16,846 nucleotides of DNA from CAYXXZ01 sp964469165 (GTDB lineage: Bacteria > Pseudomonadota > Gammaproteobacteria > Pseudomonadales > Porticoccaceae), in NCBI GenBank assembly GCA_964469165.1, contig CAYXXZ010000068.1, forward strand, positions 1-16,846. The letters run 5' to 3'. Below the pieces are notes generated by a model. That model ran no database searches and was not told where the DNA came from. It saw only the letters and a program-made list of their open reading frames with translations. Position 1 is the first letter of the stretch, and every line of letters begins with the position of its first letter. This document shows, in pieces, positions 1 through 7,350 of this stretch. Position numbers and translations under genes: made by a program.

Positions 1-365
1 CATATGGTAGGTCTGGTCGCCGCAGGACCCCTGGTGGACCGCTTTGGCGGTTCCCTCCTGTTTGTGTCGGTGGGCGGCAATTCATCATCGCAGGTGATCT
101 CGTAGGCCAGGTGGCCATCGAGCCGACTAATGCGCCAGGACTTGTAACTGTTGGAGTAGGAAAGGGCGGGGCTCCTGGCTGCTTTGCCATCGGCGCGATC
201 CCAGGCCATCCTGTCATTCCAGTAACCCGGGCTGGATAAGGTGCCGGATTCCGATTTCTGCGGTGGCGCCTTCGAGGGTATATAAAGGCCGTCCACTTCG
301 GGCAGGCCGGCTCCGGTGATCTCAATAAATAACGTGTTGGGTGGGAATTGCGTATTTTCAGTCAT
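1..365 (-). CDS. Hypothetical protein, N-terminal part (runs off left edge)
   Basis: An open frame of 121 codons starts at ATG 363-365 and reaches the window edge without a stop. A GAGAG Shine-Dalgarno-like stretch lies about six bases upstream of the ATG, which supports this start. The protein begins MTENTQFPPNTLFIEITGAG and contains GLPEVDGLY, GYWNDRMAWDR and SYKSWRISRLDGHLAYEI. The many Trp, Tyr and Gly residues suggest a small beta-rich domain. No signal peptide or membrane segment is visible. I do not recognise a function. It lies 226 bp downstream of the arsO-like gene on the same strand, so it may belong to the same unit or have its own promoter. The coding call is fairly secure because the frame is fully open and has a plausible start; the role is unknown. 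Confidence 0.6.
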   Translation of the reverse strand, partial: MTENTQFPPNTLFIEITGAGLPEVDGLYIPSKAPPQKSESGTLSSPGYWNDRMAWDRADGKAARSPALSYSNSYKSWRISRLDGHLAYEITCDDELPPTDTNRREPPKRSTRGPAATRPTI

Positions 366-591
366 AACGTCTCTCATTTTTGATTGTCGACTTTAGAGGG
401 AGCGTTTGTCTGCTACAAAAGCGACCTCGACGGGGTAGCGCCCGGACTGAGCCGGATGCTGTTGAAATACCCTGAGTACCGGGGGCGTTGATGATCCCAG
501 AAACCGACGGGAAGCCCAAATTCGACTTGTGTACAAATCCGCCGATCTATTGTCGGGAAGCTGTAATCCAGGTCTGACTCGAGTGCGAGAC

Positions 592-1653
592 TCATTTCAC
601 AGAGTGCACATAATCCATAAGTCTTGGCACGACCTCCTTCGCACTGCGGGCGGCTCCAATCAGCGTGGCAGAGCCGGGGCTGGCCCAGTCACCATAGCCG
701 AACAGCCAAAGCTTGGGCTCCTTGATGGACTGCCCATCCTTTACCATAACCTTTCCATTGTCCTCGACCAGGTTCAGCGATCTGAGGTGATCCAGTGCAG
801 GCTTGAATCCGGTACACCAGATGACGGCATCAACGGCCTCTTCGTGACCCTCACTCCACACCACGCCCGATGGGGTGAAGCCCTCGAACGGCCGTTTGCT
901 GGTGAGAATACCCTTGTCACGTGCCCTTCTGACCGGCGGCACCATCACAATATCGCCGATACCACCCACATTGGCACCCGCCGCATCTCCCTTGAGCCGG
1001 GCGGTTGCCCGTTCGAACAATACGCGGCCATCCACATCATCGGGCAGAAATACGGGCTCCGACAGGGTCACCCAGGAGGCATCCGCTACTTCAGCCACTT
1101 CCGCCAGGATTTGCGCTCCGGAGTTGCCGCCGCCGACAACCAGTACCCGTTGGCCCTTGAATTCATCGGGGGTTTGATAGTGCGCAGAGTGAAGCTGCTT
1201 GCCCTGGAAGCGTTCCCGTCCGGGATAATCGGGAATGAAGGGGTGACTCCAGGTGCCGGTAGCGCTGGCGACGGTGCGGGTTCGCCACTGGTACTTGCCG
1301 TCAGATACCAGCAGGCAATCATGATCCGTATCCCGCATTACTTTGTTGACGTGGTGGGACCGATAGAGCGGTAATTGATAGCGCTCTTCATAGCGGCGCA
1401 GGTAGGCCAGCACATCGTCACGATGGGGATAACCTCCATCGTCGACCTGCTCCATCATGATGCCCGGCAACGAACTGTAGGCGGCAGGGGAAAAAAGCCG
1501 CAAAGACTCCCAAGTATGGCGCCAGGCGCCTCCTGCCTGCTGTTGATTGTCGAGAATAATAAAGTCGACCCCCGCCTTCTTGAGGAAATAACCCACGGCG
1601 AGCGCCGCCTGACCTCCCCCAATAACAATCACATCGAACACTTTGCTTCCCAT
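592..1653 (-). CDS. arsO: ArsO-like FAD/NAD(P)-dependent flavoprotein monooxygenase
   Basis: A 353-residue flavoprotein of the FMO-like family found in ars operons as ArsO. An N-terminal FAD Rossmann motif IGGGQAA is at residues 11-17, followed by the family signature GGAWRHTWESLRLFSP at 41-56. An FMO-like FxGxxxHxxxY stretch (RFQGKQLHSAHY) is at 148-159 and a second nucleotide-binding motif, VVGGGNSGAQ, at 172-181. ATGTWSHP and WCTGF are also present. I chose ATG at 1653 over the TTG one codon upstream because AGGAG sits eight bases before the ATG. The ATG shares one base with the stop of the CDF gene (TGATG), so the two are probably translationally coupled. The family is cytosolic and is thought to act on arsenicals, but the substrate is not settled, and a generic flavoprotein oxidoreductase role remains possible. 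Confidence 0.85.
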   Translation of the reverse strand: MGSKVFDVIVIGGGQAALAVGYFLKKAGVDFIILDNQQQAGGAWRHTWESLRLFSPAAYSSLPGIMMEQVDDGGYPHRDDVLAYLRRYEERYQLPLYRSHHVNKVMRDTDHDCLLVSDGKYQWRTRTVASATGTWSHPFIPDYPGRERFQGKQLHSAHYQTPDEFKGQRVLVVGGGNSGAQILAEVAEVADASWVTLSEPVFLPDDVDGRVLFERATARLKGDAAGANVGGIGDIVMVPPVRRARDKGILTSKRPFEGFTPSGVVWSEGHEEAVDAVIWCTGFKPALDHLRSLNLVEDNGKVMVKDGQSIKEPKLWLFGYGDWASPGSATLIGAARSAKEVVPRLMDYVHSVK

Positions 1654-2588
1654 CAACGGCTCTCCTGATTGTCGTCACCATGGCAGTACTCCCGGTTAAT
1701 CGTACAGTCATCCGCCAAATCCCGGGACTCGCACTGCAGCGTCGCATGTTGAATACCATAGTCATCCCGGAGCATTGCCCCGGCCTCACGCAACAATGCA
1801 GTCTGGTTGGCAGCAAGCTCTTCACAGATCAGATGCGCCGTCAGCGCGTTTTCTGTGGTACTCATGGCCCAGACGTGCAGATCGTGTACAGCCAGCACAT
1901 TGGGCAGCGCCAACAGACGGTCGTGGATCCGATCAATGTCTATACCCTCCGGCACCCCGTCAAATAACAAATGCAGTGAGCGGCGAAACAATGACCAGGT
2001 GCCAACAATAATTGCCACCGCAATCCCGATACTGACGGCGGGGTCGATCCATGACCACTCACGCCAGAGGTATAAAGCACCCGCTACCACCACGCCGGCC
2101 GAGACCAGCGCGTCCGCAGTCATGTGCAGGAATGCGCCACGTATATTGAGATCGTGCCGGCTGCCCGCCACAAACAGCCAGGCGGTAATACTGTTGATCA
2201 GCACTCCAATGCCCGCCACCAACATCACCGTCGGCGCATCAATCGCTGCCGCCGGCTGCTGCAGACGCTGGATGGCTTCCCACAACAGTGAACCCATGGC
2301 CACCAGCAGCACGATGGCGTTGATGAAACTGGCCAGAATGGAACCGCGTCGCCAGCCATAGGTGTGCCGCCGGTTGGGCTTGAGCTGTGCCGCACCTAAA
2401 GCCACCCAGGCGAGCAACAGGCCCGCCACATCACTGAGGTTATGGGCGGCGTCAGCCAGCAGCGCCAGCGATCCGGTACGCCAGCCGTAGAACGCCTCCA
2501 CCAACACGAAGCCAAGATTCAGGCTAATCCCGATGGCAAAGGCGCGGCCGAAGCTGGCCGGCGCGTGATGGTGATGCTCGCCGTTCAC
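1653..2588 (-). CDS. Cation diffusion facilitator (CDF) metal exporter, CzcD/ZitB-like
   Basis: A 311-residue inner-membrane metal/proton antiporter with about six membrane helices and a cytoplasmic C-terminal domain. The N-terminus carries a four-His run at residues 5-8. The transport-site signature is present: LADAAHNLSD places His49 and Asp53 in helix 2, and HMTADALVS places His155 and Asp159 in helix 5. This is the HD-HD arrangement of Zn(II)-selective CDF members. The start is GTG at 2588, overlapping the stop of the DUF2789 gene as GTGA. The Shine-Dalgarno is weak, so translation probably depends on the upstream gene. The C-terminus (DCTINREYCHGDDN) adds Cys and His residues that could bind metal. 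Zn, Cd or Co export is inferred from the family; its place beside an arsenic gene suggests a multi-metal resistance unit. Confidence 0.92.
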   Translation of the reverse strand: MNGEHHHHAPASFGRAFAIGISLNLGFVLVEAFYGWRTGSLALLADAAHNLSDVAGLLLAWVALGAAQLKPNRRHTYGWRRGSILASFINAIVLLVAMGSLLWEAIQRLQQPAAAIDAPTVMLVAGIGVLINSITAWLFVAGSRHDLNIRGAFLHMTADALVSAGVVVAGALYLWREWSWIDPAVSIGIAVAIIVGTWSLFRRSLHLLFDGVPEGIDIDRIHDRLLALPNVLAVHDLHVWAMSTTENALTAHLICEELAANQTALLREAGAMLRDDYGIQHATLQCESRDLADDCTINREYCHGDDNQESR

Positions 2589-2815
2589 CGCAGTCGCACA
2601 TTCAGTTGGTCAACCAGCTCCGCCCAGTCGGCATCGGCACTCAGCTGTTGGCTCAGAAATTGCCGCTGTGACGGGTTCCAGAAAGGCGCATCGACAAGCG
2701 CTGTTTGCGCTGCCAGAGGACGGTGCGAGTCGATAAATGCATCGACGTCGGCAGCGGAGCACGGCAGGCCCAGTTGCTCGAACAGATCGCATAGGGGGTG
2801 TGTGGCTTTTTCCAT
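2585..2815 (-). CDS. DUF2789 family protein
   Basis: A 76-residue soluble protein of the DUF2789 family, recognised from LFEQLGLP, the APFWNPSQRQFL segment and the ending DWAELVDQLNVRLR. Its function is unknown. It is acidic, has no membrane helix, and is about the normal length for the family. ATG 2813-2815 is supported by AAGGA about nine bases upstream. Its stop overlaps the GTG start of the CDF transporter by four bases, so it is the first gene of a three-gene unit with the CDF and ArsO genes. The upstream gap (2816-2902) holds a GATAAT at 2847-2852 on the minus strand but no convincing -35, so the promoter remains unassigned. Confidence 0.85.
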   Translation of the reverse strand: MEKATHPLCDLFEQLGLPCSAADVDAFIDSHRPLAAQTALVDAPFWNPSQRQFLSQQLSADADWAELVDQLNVRLR

Positions 2816-2902
2816 TGCATTAATTCCTTATCGCTTCGAGATTTTCATTATCAGGTTGATACCCCGAGCCTTCCTATAATTCGCCGTGGCGGCAGACACT
2901 GA

Positions 2903-3361
2903 TTACATATCTCTACCGCGATTTAACTGCTGAGCCATTTGCCGGGTTTCGTTTTGTTCTGCGTCCAGCAGGGCTTCCAGTAGCTCCAGTTCTTCGGGGA
3001 TCGCGGAACGCCCGATCAGGTAACGGTAGAGTTCAATCACCTGGTTGTGAACGGCAAAGACCTGCTCTGAAATCTGATCAAAGGTCATACTGTGCCAGGG
3101 TTTGTCGCACAGCTCTCCGGCTACGATGGGTGGGTGCATGTCGTAGTCGTACACCAAGGTGTGAAGCGCCCTGGGATCGCCTTGCGCCTCGAAGCCGGCA
3201 ATGATGTTTTCCAGCCGTTGCTCGTGACCGGCCAAGTAGTCCAGGAGTTGCCGGGCACGCTCCTCCGGCTCGGTCGGCGCAGCGTCCCGTAGACACAGGG
3301 CAAGATTTCCATGCACGGACTTGGTCCACTCTATAAGCGCTTCAACAGATTCGATTTTCAT
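2903..3361 (-). CDS. Small all-helical protein, possibly ferritin-like; function unknown
   Basis: A 152-residue protein that reads as almost entirely amphipathic helix and would fit a four-helix bundle. It contains QLLDYLAGHEQRLENII, VFAVHNQVIELYRYLIG and LLDAEQNETRQMAQQ. The spaced His and Glu residues are reminiscent of ferritin-like or hemerythrin-like bundles, but I cannot assign a metal site with confidence. No membrane segment is seen. The start could be ATG 3361 (chosen) or GTG 3367 two codons upstream; GAGAG lies about ten bases before the ATG and four before the GTG, so the choice is not firm. It is 83 bp downstream of the amidotransferase gene on the same strand. In that gap TTGCGA and ATTTAT, separated by 17 bp, could be a weak promoter. 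It may end the ars transcript or be independent. Confidence 0.7.
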   Translation of the reverse strand: MKIESVEALIEWTKSVHGNLALCLRDAAPTEPEERARQLLDYLAGHEQRLENIIAGFEAQGDPRALHTLVYDYDMHPPIVAGELCDKPWHSMTFDQISEQVFAVHNQVIELYRYLIGRSAIPEELELLEALLDAEQNETRQMAQQLNRGRDM

Positions 3362-3450
3362 AGGCACCGCTCTCTCAAAAAGTTGGATAAATCGCCGTAA
3401 CAGTCAGTATCGCAACCTTGCCGCTCGCCTCACCGAACACAATAGCCAGT

Positions 3451-4263
3451 TCACTGGCTTGCTTGGGCCACGACGACTCCATCCCGCAAGGCCAGTAGCT
3501 GCCCCCTATCCATTGCCTGCCAGGGGTGGTCGGACAGCGGCACGGTAGCCAGCAAAATCACGCGCTGCACGTCCCCAGTGAGAGGCGGCTCGGCATCGCA
3601 GACCAGGCCGGGTATTTCATCGGCGCTGCATTCAAACATGTGAAGTGCCGGCGGCGAGATCACGCCGACAGCGTCCTGATAACGCTGATCTGCATGGACA
3701 AACAACGCATCGCCATCACCGTACAGAAAGTTGCTGGGGCCACAGTCTCTGAATTGGCGCGCCATATCGGACAGTACGACCATCCGCGCCTCCAGGGATG
3801 CCAGCTCTCCTTCCCCCTTGGGCAGTGCAGCCATGTTCTCCAACAGTTCGCAAAAAGCGCGCTCGGAATCGGTTTCACCTATGGGTTGAAAGCGACCATC
3901 TCTGAGTGTCCGGACCTTGTCCGGGTGCCGCAAATTGCCGTTATGAACGAATGTGTGGATGCGGCCGTTCAGTTCCCGTATAAAAGGGCCGGTATTGGCG
4001 AGGGAGATTTCGCCCTGGGTACTGTGACGGATGTAGCCAATGGCTGTTTGAGTGGCCGGCCCGTGCTGCATGAGCCAGTCCACCAGTGGATGGTGATCGG
4101 CGGACGTCGTATCCCGGTAGAGGGCGACATCCGGCCCCTGATAATAGGCGAGCCCCCAGCCATCCTGATTCCTGCTGGGCAGTCTGGCACGGTGAGCCAG
4201 GGCCGCCAGGGAAAATGTCAATCTGGCGGGGTGGCGGCAGGACATGGCCAGCAGTTCACACAC
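3451..4263 (-). CDS. Class II glutamine amidotransferase, YafJ/EgtC-like
   Basis: A 270-residue N-terminal-nucleophile amidohydrolase. After removal of the initiator Met the catalytic Cys2 is exposed (MCELLAMSCRHPAR). Further family motifs are NQDGWGLAYY at 32-41, GYIRHSTQG at 76-84 (Arg79), FVHNGNL at 105-111 (the oxyanion Asn-Gly pair) and GETDSERAF at 129-137. The protein covers only the glutaminase domain, as in YafJ and EgtC, with no synthase domain. The start is GTG at 4263 with GGAGG ten bases upstream; an ATG at 4270 is out of frame. It lies six bases after the ATP-grasp gene, so the two are almost certainly one transcript. EgtC removes a gamma-glutamyl group in ergothioneine synthesis; a similar deglutamylation or amide transfer is plausible here, but the substrate is unknown. 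Confidence 0.88.
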   Translation of the reverse strand: MCELLAMSCRHPARLTFSLAALAHRARLPSRNQDGWGLAYYQGPDVALYRDTTSADHHPLVDWLMQHGPATQTAIGYIRHSTQGEISLANTGPFIRELNGRIHTFVHNGNLRHPDKVRTLRDGRFQPIGETDSERAFCELLENMAALPKGEGELASLEARMVVLSDMARQFRDCGPSNFLYGDGDALFVHADQRYQDAVGVISPPALHMFECSADEIPGLVCDAEPPLTGDVQRVILLATVPLSDHPWQAMDRGQLLALRDGVVVAQASQ

Positions 4264-4269
4264 GGGACA

Positions 4270-5595
4270 TCAGCCTCCGTTCTCCGCACGCCCGGGCTGA
4301 CAGTGGTACACCGGCGCGAAACCCCCACCCGGTGAGCGGAAATTGGTGGTCTGGCCCTGATACAGCCTTGCCGCCACCCACTGCACTGCGCCGTCGTAAA
4401 CGTAGTTGCGCAGGTCGTACTTGAAGACCATCGGCGTGGATTCGCCCAGGGCGAAGCGCTCCGCCGGAGGCATAAGTGCCTGGGCTACGTAATCGCCAGC
4501 CAGTATTTCACTCCACACCCGTTTGGTGATCTTGTCGCCGCGCCAGGCGGCCTTGCTGCCATAACCCGATGCAGGCTTGAAGAACAGCCGCCTGCGCTCG
4601 GCCCAGAGGTGATCGGCCTGGGCGGGGTCGACCACTTCGGTGCGGGGAATACCTGCCAGAAGCACTTGCTGAATGCCGTCGGGCACATTCATGGCATTCA
4701 GTTCAGCAGGGTCGGTCAGCAGCGCCAGATTGCGCTTGTCCGCATAGAGGGCGTGAGCCTGCGGGTGGGGTGTCAGTACCACCGAGCGGGCCAGATAGGC
4801 TTCGCGAATAGCCCTGACGCCGGATTGCTCCAGCAGAAAATCCGTCAGACGGTTATAGACCAGGTCGATGGCCAGATTGTCAGCCCACAGCCTCCCACCC
4901 CTGAAATGCAGTTGCTCCGGCGCCACGATAACGGCCTCGAGTCCGTGACGTTGAAACAGCTCCCGAAACAGCACGAATTCGGGATACAGGTATTGCTCTG
5001 TCGGCTTCTCATCGACAATGGCGATGGATTGAAGTGGCCGGTTACGGCCTGACAGCTGCCACTCCCGCTGAAACATGGCTACGATGGCCTGTTCCAGCTG
5101 GTGGGCGGTCGCTGCGGTAGGGACCAGATTTTCCACTTCCGGGCAACAAGCGCGCTGGGCGCGGGCCAATACGGCGTTGAGCAGTGCACCGCCGGCGTTG
5201 GTGTTGATTTCAATCAATCCGACCGATTCGGCGCCGATATGAAAGTCGTAACCCATAAACACGCCTTTTGCGCCGCCGGGGTCGTGGCGGGCGATAGGCG
5301 GTGCGGCATTGAGCACCCTTTCCCTCCAGGAGTTGGAGTTCACCACGGTTTCAATTGCACCAATCACGGCCTGCATCCGCTGGATGTGACTATTAGCGAC
5401 AAAAACTGGCTGGGCTGAAAAAAGGTAGGGGCAGCGCTCCCGGGTCAGCTGGTAGAGTCCCCGCTCTCCCAATTCCATTTCCAGCGCCCGGCTCAGTGCG
5501 CCTTCATCGAGACTCAAACACAGGCATTCGCGGTTGAAGGCCGTCAAGCCTTCGGGCGTCGCACAGGGGTGATACGGAAAAGAATGGGATGTCAT
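4270..5595 (-). CDS. ATP-grasp ligase-like protein of unassigned function
   Basis: A 441-residue protein with the features of a glutathionylspermidine-synthetase-like or otherwise rearranged ATP-grasp enzyme. GYDFHIG followed by GLIEINTNAGGALLN lies at 115-140. A Lys plus Gly-rich nucleotide loop FFKPASGYGSKAAWRG is at 338-353. FKYDLRNYVYDG at 391-402 and TTNFRSPGGGF at 417-427 supply likely Asp, Arg and Asn ligands for Mg-ATP. Such enzymes join a carboxylate to an amine or thiol with ATP. I chose ATG 5593-5595, four bases after the stop of the ArsC-VOC gene; the frame is open up to 5646, but that extension would overlap the upstream gene by 47 bases and reads CRCFWCQAP, unlike a real N-terminus. 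It is not a standard ars gene. With the amidotransferase just downstream it suggests a two-step peptide or amide pathway. The fold call is good; the substrate is unknown. Confidence 0.85.
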   Translation of the reverse strand: MTSHSFPYHPCATPEGLTAFNRECLCLSLDEGALSRALEMELGERGLYQLTRERCPYLFSAQPVFVANSHIQRMQAVIGAIETVVNSNSWRERVLNAAPPIARHDPGGAKGVFMGYDFHIGAESVGLIEINTNAGGALLNAVLARAQRACCPEVENLVPTAATAHQLEQAIVAMFQREWQLSGRNRPLQSIAIVDEKPTEQYLYPEFVLFRELFQRHGLEAVIVAPEQLHFRGGRLWADNLAIDLVYNRLTDFLLEQSGVRAIREAYLARSVVLTPHPQAHALYADKRNLALLTDPAELNAMNVPDGIQQVLLAGIPRTEVVDPAQADHLWAERRRLFFKPASGYGSKAAWRGDKITKRVWSEILAGDYVAQALMPPAERFALGESTPMVFKYDLRNYVYDGAVQWVAARLYQGQTTNFRSPGGGFAPVYHCQPGRAENGG

Positions 5596-5599
5596 AGCA

Positions 5600-6490
5600 T
5601 TAGCCGCCCGGCTTGGTGCCTGGCACCAGAAACACCGGCAATTCATCGGCGGGCTTTTCCGCCAGTTCCGCGTCCGTCAGGCGGGCGTAGATTTCAATCA
5701 GGTTACCGCCCGGATCTTTTAGCCACAGTTCGTGCAGCGGCGTGCCTTTCCAGGTGGTGCGTGGCGGTTTCTCTATGTGGACGCCAACCGCCAGCGCCTT
5801 GTGATAGGCATCGATCACCGCCTGCCGGTCTGCCACTCCAATACCCAAGTGGTAGAGCGTATCGTGGTGCAGAGTTTTGCCATCGGACACCAGCAGCACA
5901 AAATTCAGATTCAGGTCGGGCCTGATAAATGTGGCGTAGCGATGGGTCCATTCCCTGGGCCAGGTATCCAGCAGCCAGGCGTAAAAGCGCGTGCTGGCTG
6001 GCAGGTCGTTGACCCGCACACTGCCGTGGAACTCCTCGGAGACCGGTGCGCTGGGCAGGTCCAGCAGACCGGCCAGAATCTCGACGCGCATGCGGATCTG
6101 ATCCCGCGCGGTCGCGAAGTGGGCCGCGATATCGCTATCCGTCTGGCCGCCGGATGGATCGGCGATGGGCCAATGCAGTCGTTTAACGCGGCCAGGCAGT
6201 ACCGGGCAGACTTCGTCGGCGCAGAGCGTCACCACCAGGTCGACATTATCGGTGTCGATATCGTCGATGGACTTCGAATGGTGGTGACGGATATCGATGC
6301 CGATATCGGCCATGGCCGCCACGGCTTGCGGGTTGAGCTGAGACGGCTCGGAGCCAGCGCTGGCAACGTCGACAGCCGTCCCCAGAATCTGGCGGGCCAG
6401 CCCCTCGGCCATCTGGCTGCGGGCGGAATTGGCGACGCACAAAAACAGAATGCACTTGATGTTGGTGGATCTTTCTCTGGCAGAGATCAT
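5600..6490 (-). CDS. ArsC (LMW-PTP arsenate reductase) fused to a VOC/glyoxalase domain
   Basis: A 296-residue two-domain protein. Residues 12-145 form a low-molecular-weight phosphatase-type arsenate reductase: P-loop Cys18-x5-Arg24 (CVANSARS), Cys90 and Cys95 in TLCADEVCP (the thioredoxin-type shuttle pair), and IADPSGG with the acid Asp111. Residues 153-270 form a vicinal-oxygen-chelate domain: FHGSVRVNDLPAS, LYHLGIGVAD and DPGGNLIEIY supply a likely His155, His214, Glu266 metal triad. The VOC part resembles the ArsI/CadI neighbourhood but lacks the adjacent Cys pair that ArsI C-As lyases use to bind trivalent organoarsenicals, having PRTTWKGTPLHELW there instead. The start ATG overlaps the stop of the usp gene (ATGA). 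Arsenate reduction is probable; the role of the VOC half is open. Confidence 0.9.
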   Translation of the reverse strand: MISARERSTNIKCILFLCVANSARSQMAEGLARQILGTAVDVASAGSEPSQLNPQAVAAMADIGIDIRHHHSKSIDDIDTDNVDLVVTLCADEVCPVLPGRVKRLHWPIADPSGGQTDSDIAAHFATARDQIRMRVEILAGLLDLPSAPVSEEFHGSVRVNDLPASTRFYAWLLDTWPREWTHRYATFIRPDLNLNFVLLVSDGKTLHHDTLYHLGIGVADRQAVIDAYHKALAVGVHIEKPPRTTWKGTPLHELWLKDPGGNLIEIYARLTDAELAEKPADELPVFLVPGTKPGG

Positions 6491-7350
6491 TGGTTCTCAT
6501 TCCTCAGCGGTACCATGAGCACCGGACGCTTGGCGGTTTCACACAACTTGGCGGCGGTGCTGCCGATGACCTTGCTTTCCAGCCAATCCTGACCGTGCTT
6601 GCCGACGATGATCAGCGAGCAATCCTGTGCAGTAGCGATTTTCGCAATAACCTCGCAAGGCTTGCCGGTTTCGGTCAACAAACGCCCTTGTCGCGCTTCC
6701 GGGGTTAAATCGCTCTGAATATCTCCCAGTGCAGCCGCGACCATGATGGGGAGCCGTGGTGTTTTTCCCAGGGCATCGGGAGTGATCACTGTTAGCAGGT
6801 CCGTCTGTTTCGCCTGGGCGGCGAGTGTGACGGCGGCCTTCTCGGCGCCACCAGCGTGTCTGGAGTGATCGGTGGCCAGCAGAATATGATCAAGGGTGTG
6901 CTTGCAGACTGCTTCACAGCGCTCGCGCGTCTCATCGGCACTGGGTTCGACCCATTCCAGCAGAACCGGCAGTGACGTTTTGCGAATGACCTCCCGGGCA
7001 ACACTGCCGAGGAACAGGCCACGAATCCGACTTTGACCTCGCGAGCCGATGACCACCAGATCTGCTTTGACTTCAGCAGCGGTGTTCAGAATTTCCTCTG
7101 CCACCGCGCCGGAGGTTCGCACCGCAATATCGACCTCAATGCCGGCATCGCGGAGGGGTGTAACGCGTTTCTGTAACCAGTTGCGGTAATCATCCTCGTG
7201 ACCGTAACCGGCAAACTGGTTGTAGCCCACCTGGATGACATGCGTGAGGGTGATCCGTTTGACCCCCCAGGTGATCAGATCGGGCAGGCAATCGAGAATC
7301 GGCTCTTCGGCCGGTGCAAGATCCAGGGCAACAAGCGCGGAAGTAAACAT
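6487..7350 (-). CDS. Tandem-domain universal stress protein (UspA family)
   Basis: A 287-residue cytosolic protein with two Usp domains. The first, about residues 1-135, carries the ATP-binding signature GSRGQSRIRGLFLGS at 102-116 followed by VARE and SLPVLL. The second, about 153-283, carries GKHGQDWLESKVIGST at 250-265 followed by RPVLMVP. Both match the G-2X-G-9X-G(S/T) pattern of nucleotide-binding Usp proteins. It sits between acr3 and the ArsC-VOC fusion. Its ATG shares a base with the acr3 stop (TGATG), and its own stop overlaps the next ATG (ATGA), so it is embedded in the ars operon rather than a chance neighbour. A stress-signalling or chaperone-like role under arsenic exposure is inferred; no direct arsenic chemistry is known for the family. 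Confidence 0.93.
   Translation of the reverse strand: MFTSALVALDLAPAEEPILDCLPDLITWGVKRITLTHVIQVGYNQFAGYGHEDDYRNWLQKRVTPLRDAGIEVDIAVRTSGAVAEEILNTAAEVKADLVVIGSRGQSRIRGLFLGSVAREVIRKTSLPVLLEWVEPSADETRERCEAVCKHTLDHILLATDHSRHAGGAEKAAVTLAAQAKQTDLLTVITPDALGKTPRLPIMVAAALGDIQSDLTPEARQGRLLTETGKPCEVIAKIATAQDCSLIIVGKHGQDWLESKVIGSTAAKLCETAKRPVLMVPLRNENQ

Noticed and set aside
384..491. Plus-strand fragment reading CYKSDLDGVAPGLSRMLLKY
   Set aside because: It looks vaguely like a protein C-terminus, but it has no start, a stop just upstream at 381-383 and no recognised family; probably chance in a short intergenic region.
413..595. 60-codon minus-strand frame whose ATG overlaps the arsO stop (ATGA)
   Set aside because: The overlap looks like coupling, but the translation shows no recognisable domain, there is no Shine-Dalgarno, and the region also reads open on the other strand; too weak to call a gene.
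529..1374. 281-codon plus-strand frame
   Set aside because: Antisense to the arsO gene, with low-complexity content and no domain; a shadow of high-GC coding sequence.
2856..2880. Plus-strand TTGATA and TATAAT as a promoter
   Set aside because: The spacing is only 13 bp and no plus-strand gene follows; it would be antisense to the helical-protein gene.
3526..4335. 269-codon plus-strand frame
   Set aside because: Lies antisense to the amidotransferase, whose catalytic motifs are complete on the minus strand.
5732..6592. 286-codon plus-strand frame
   Set aside because: Antisense to the ArsC-VOC fusion; no start signal or domain.
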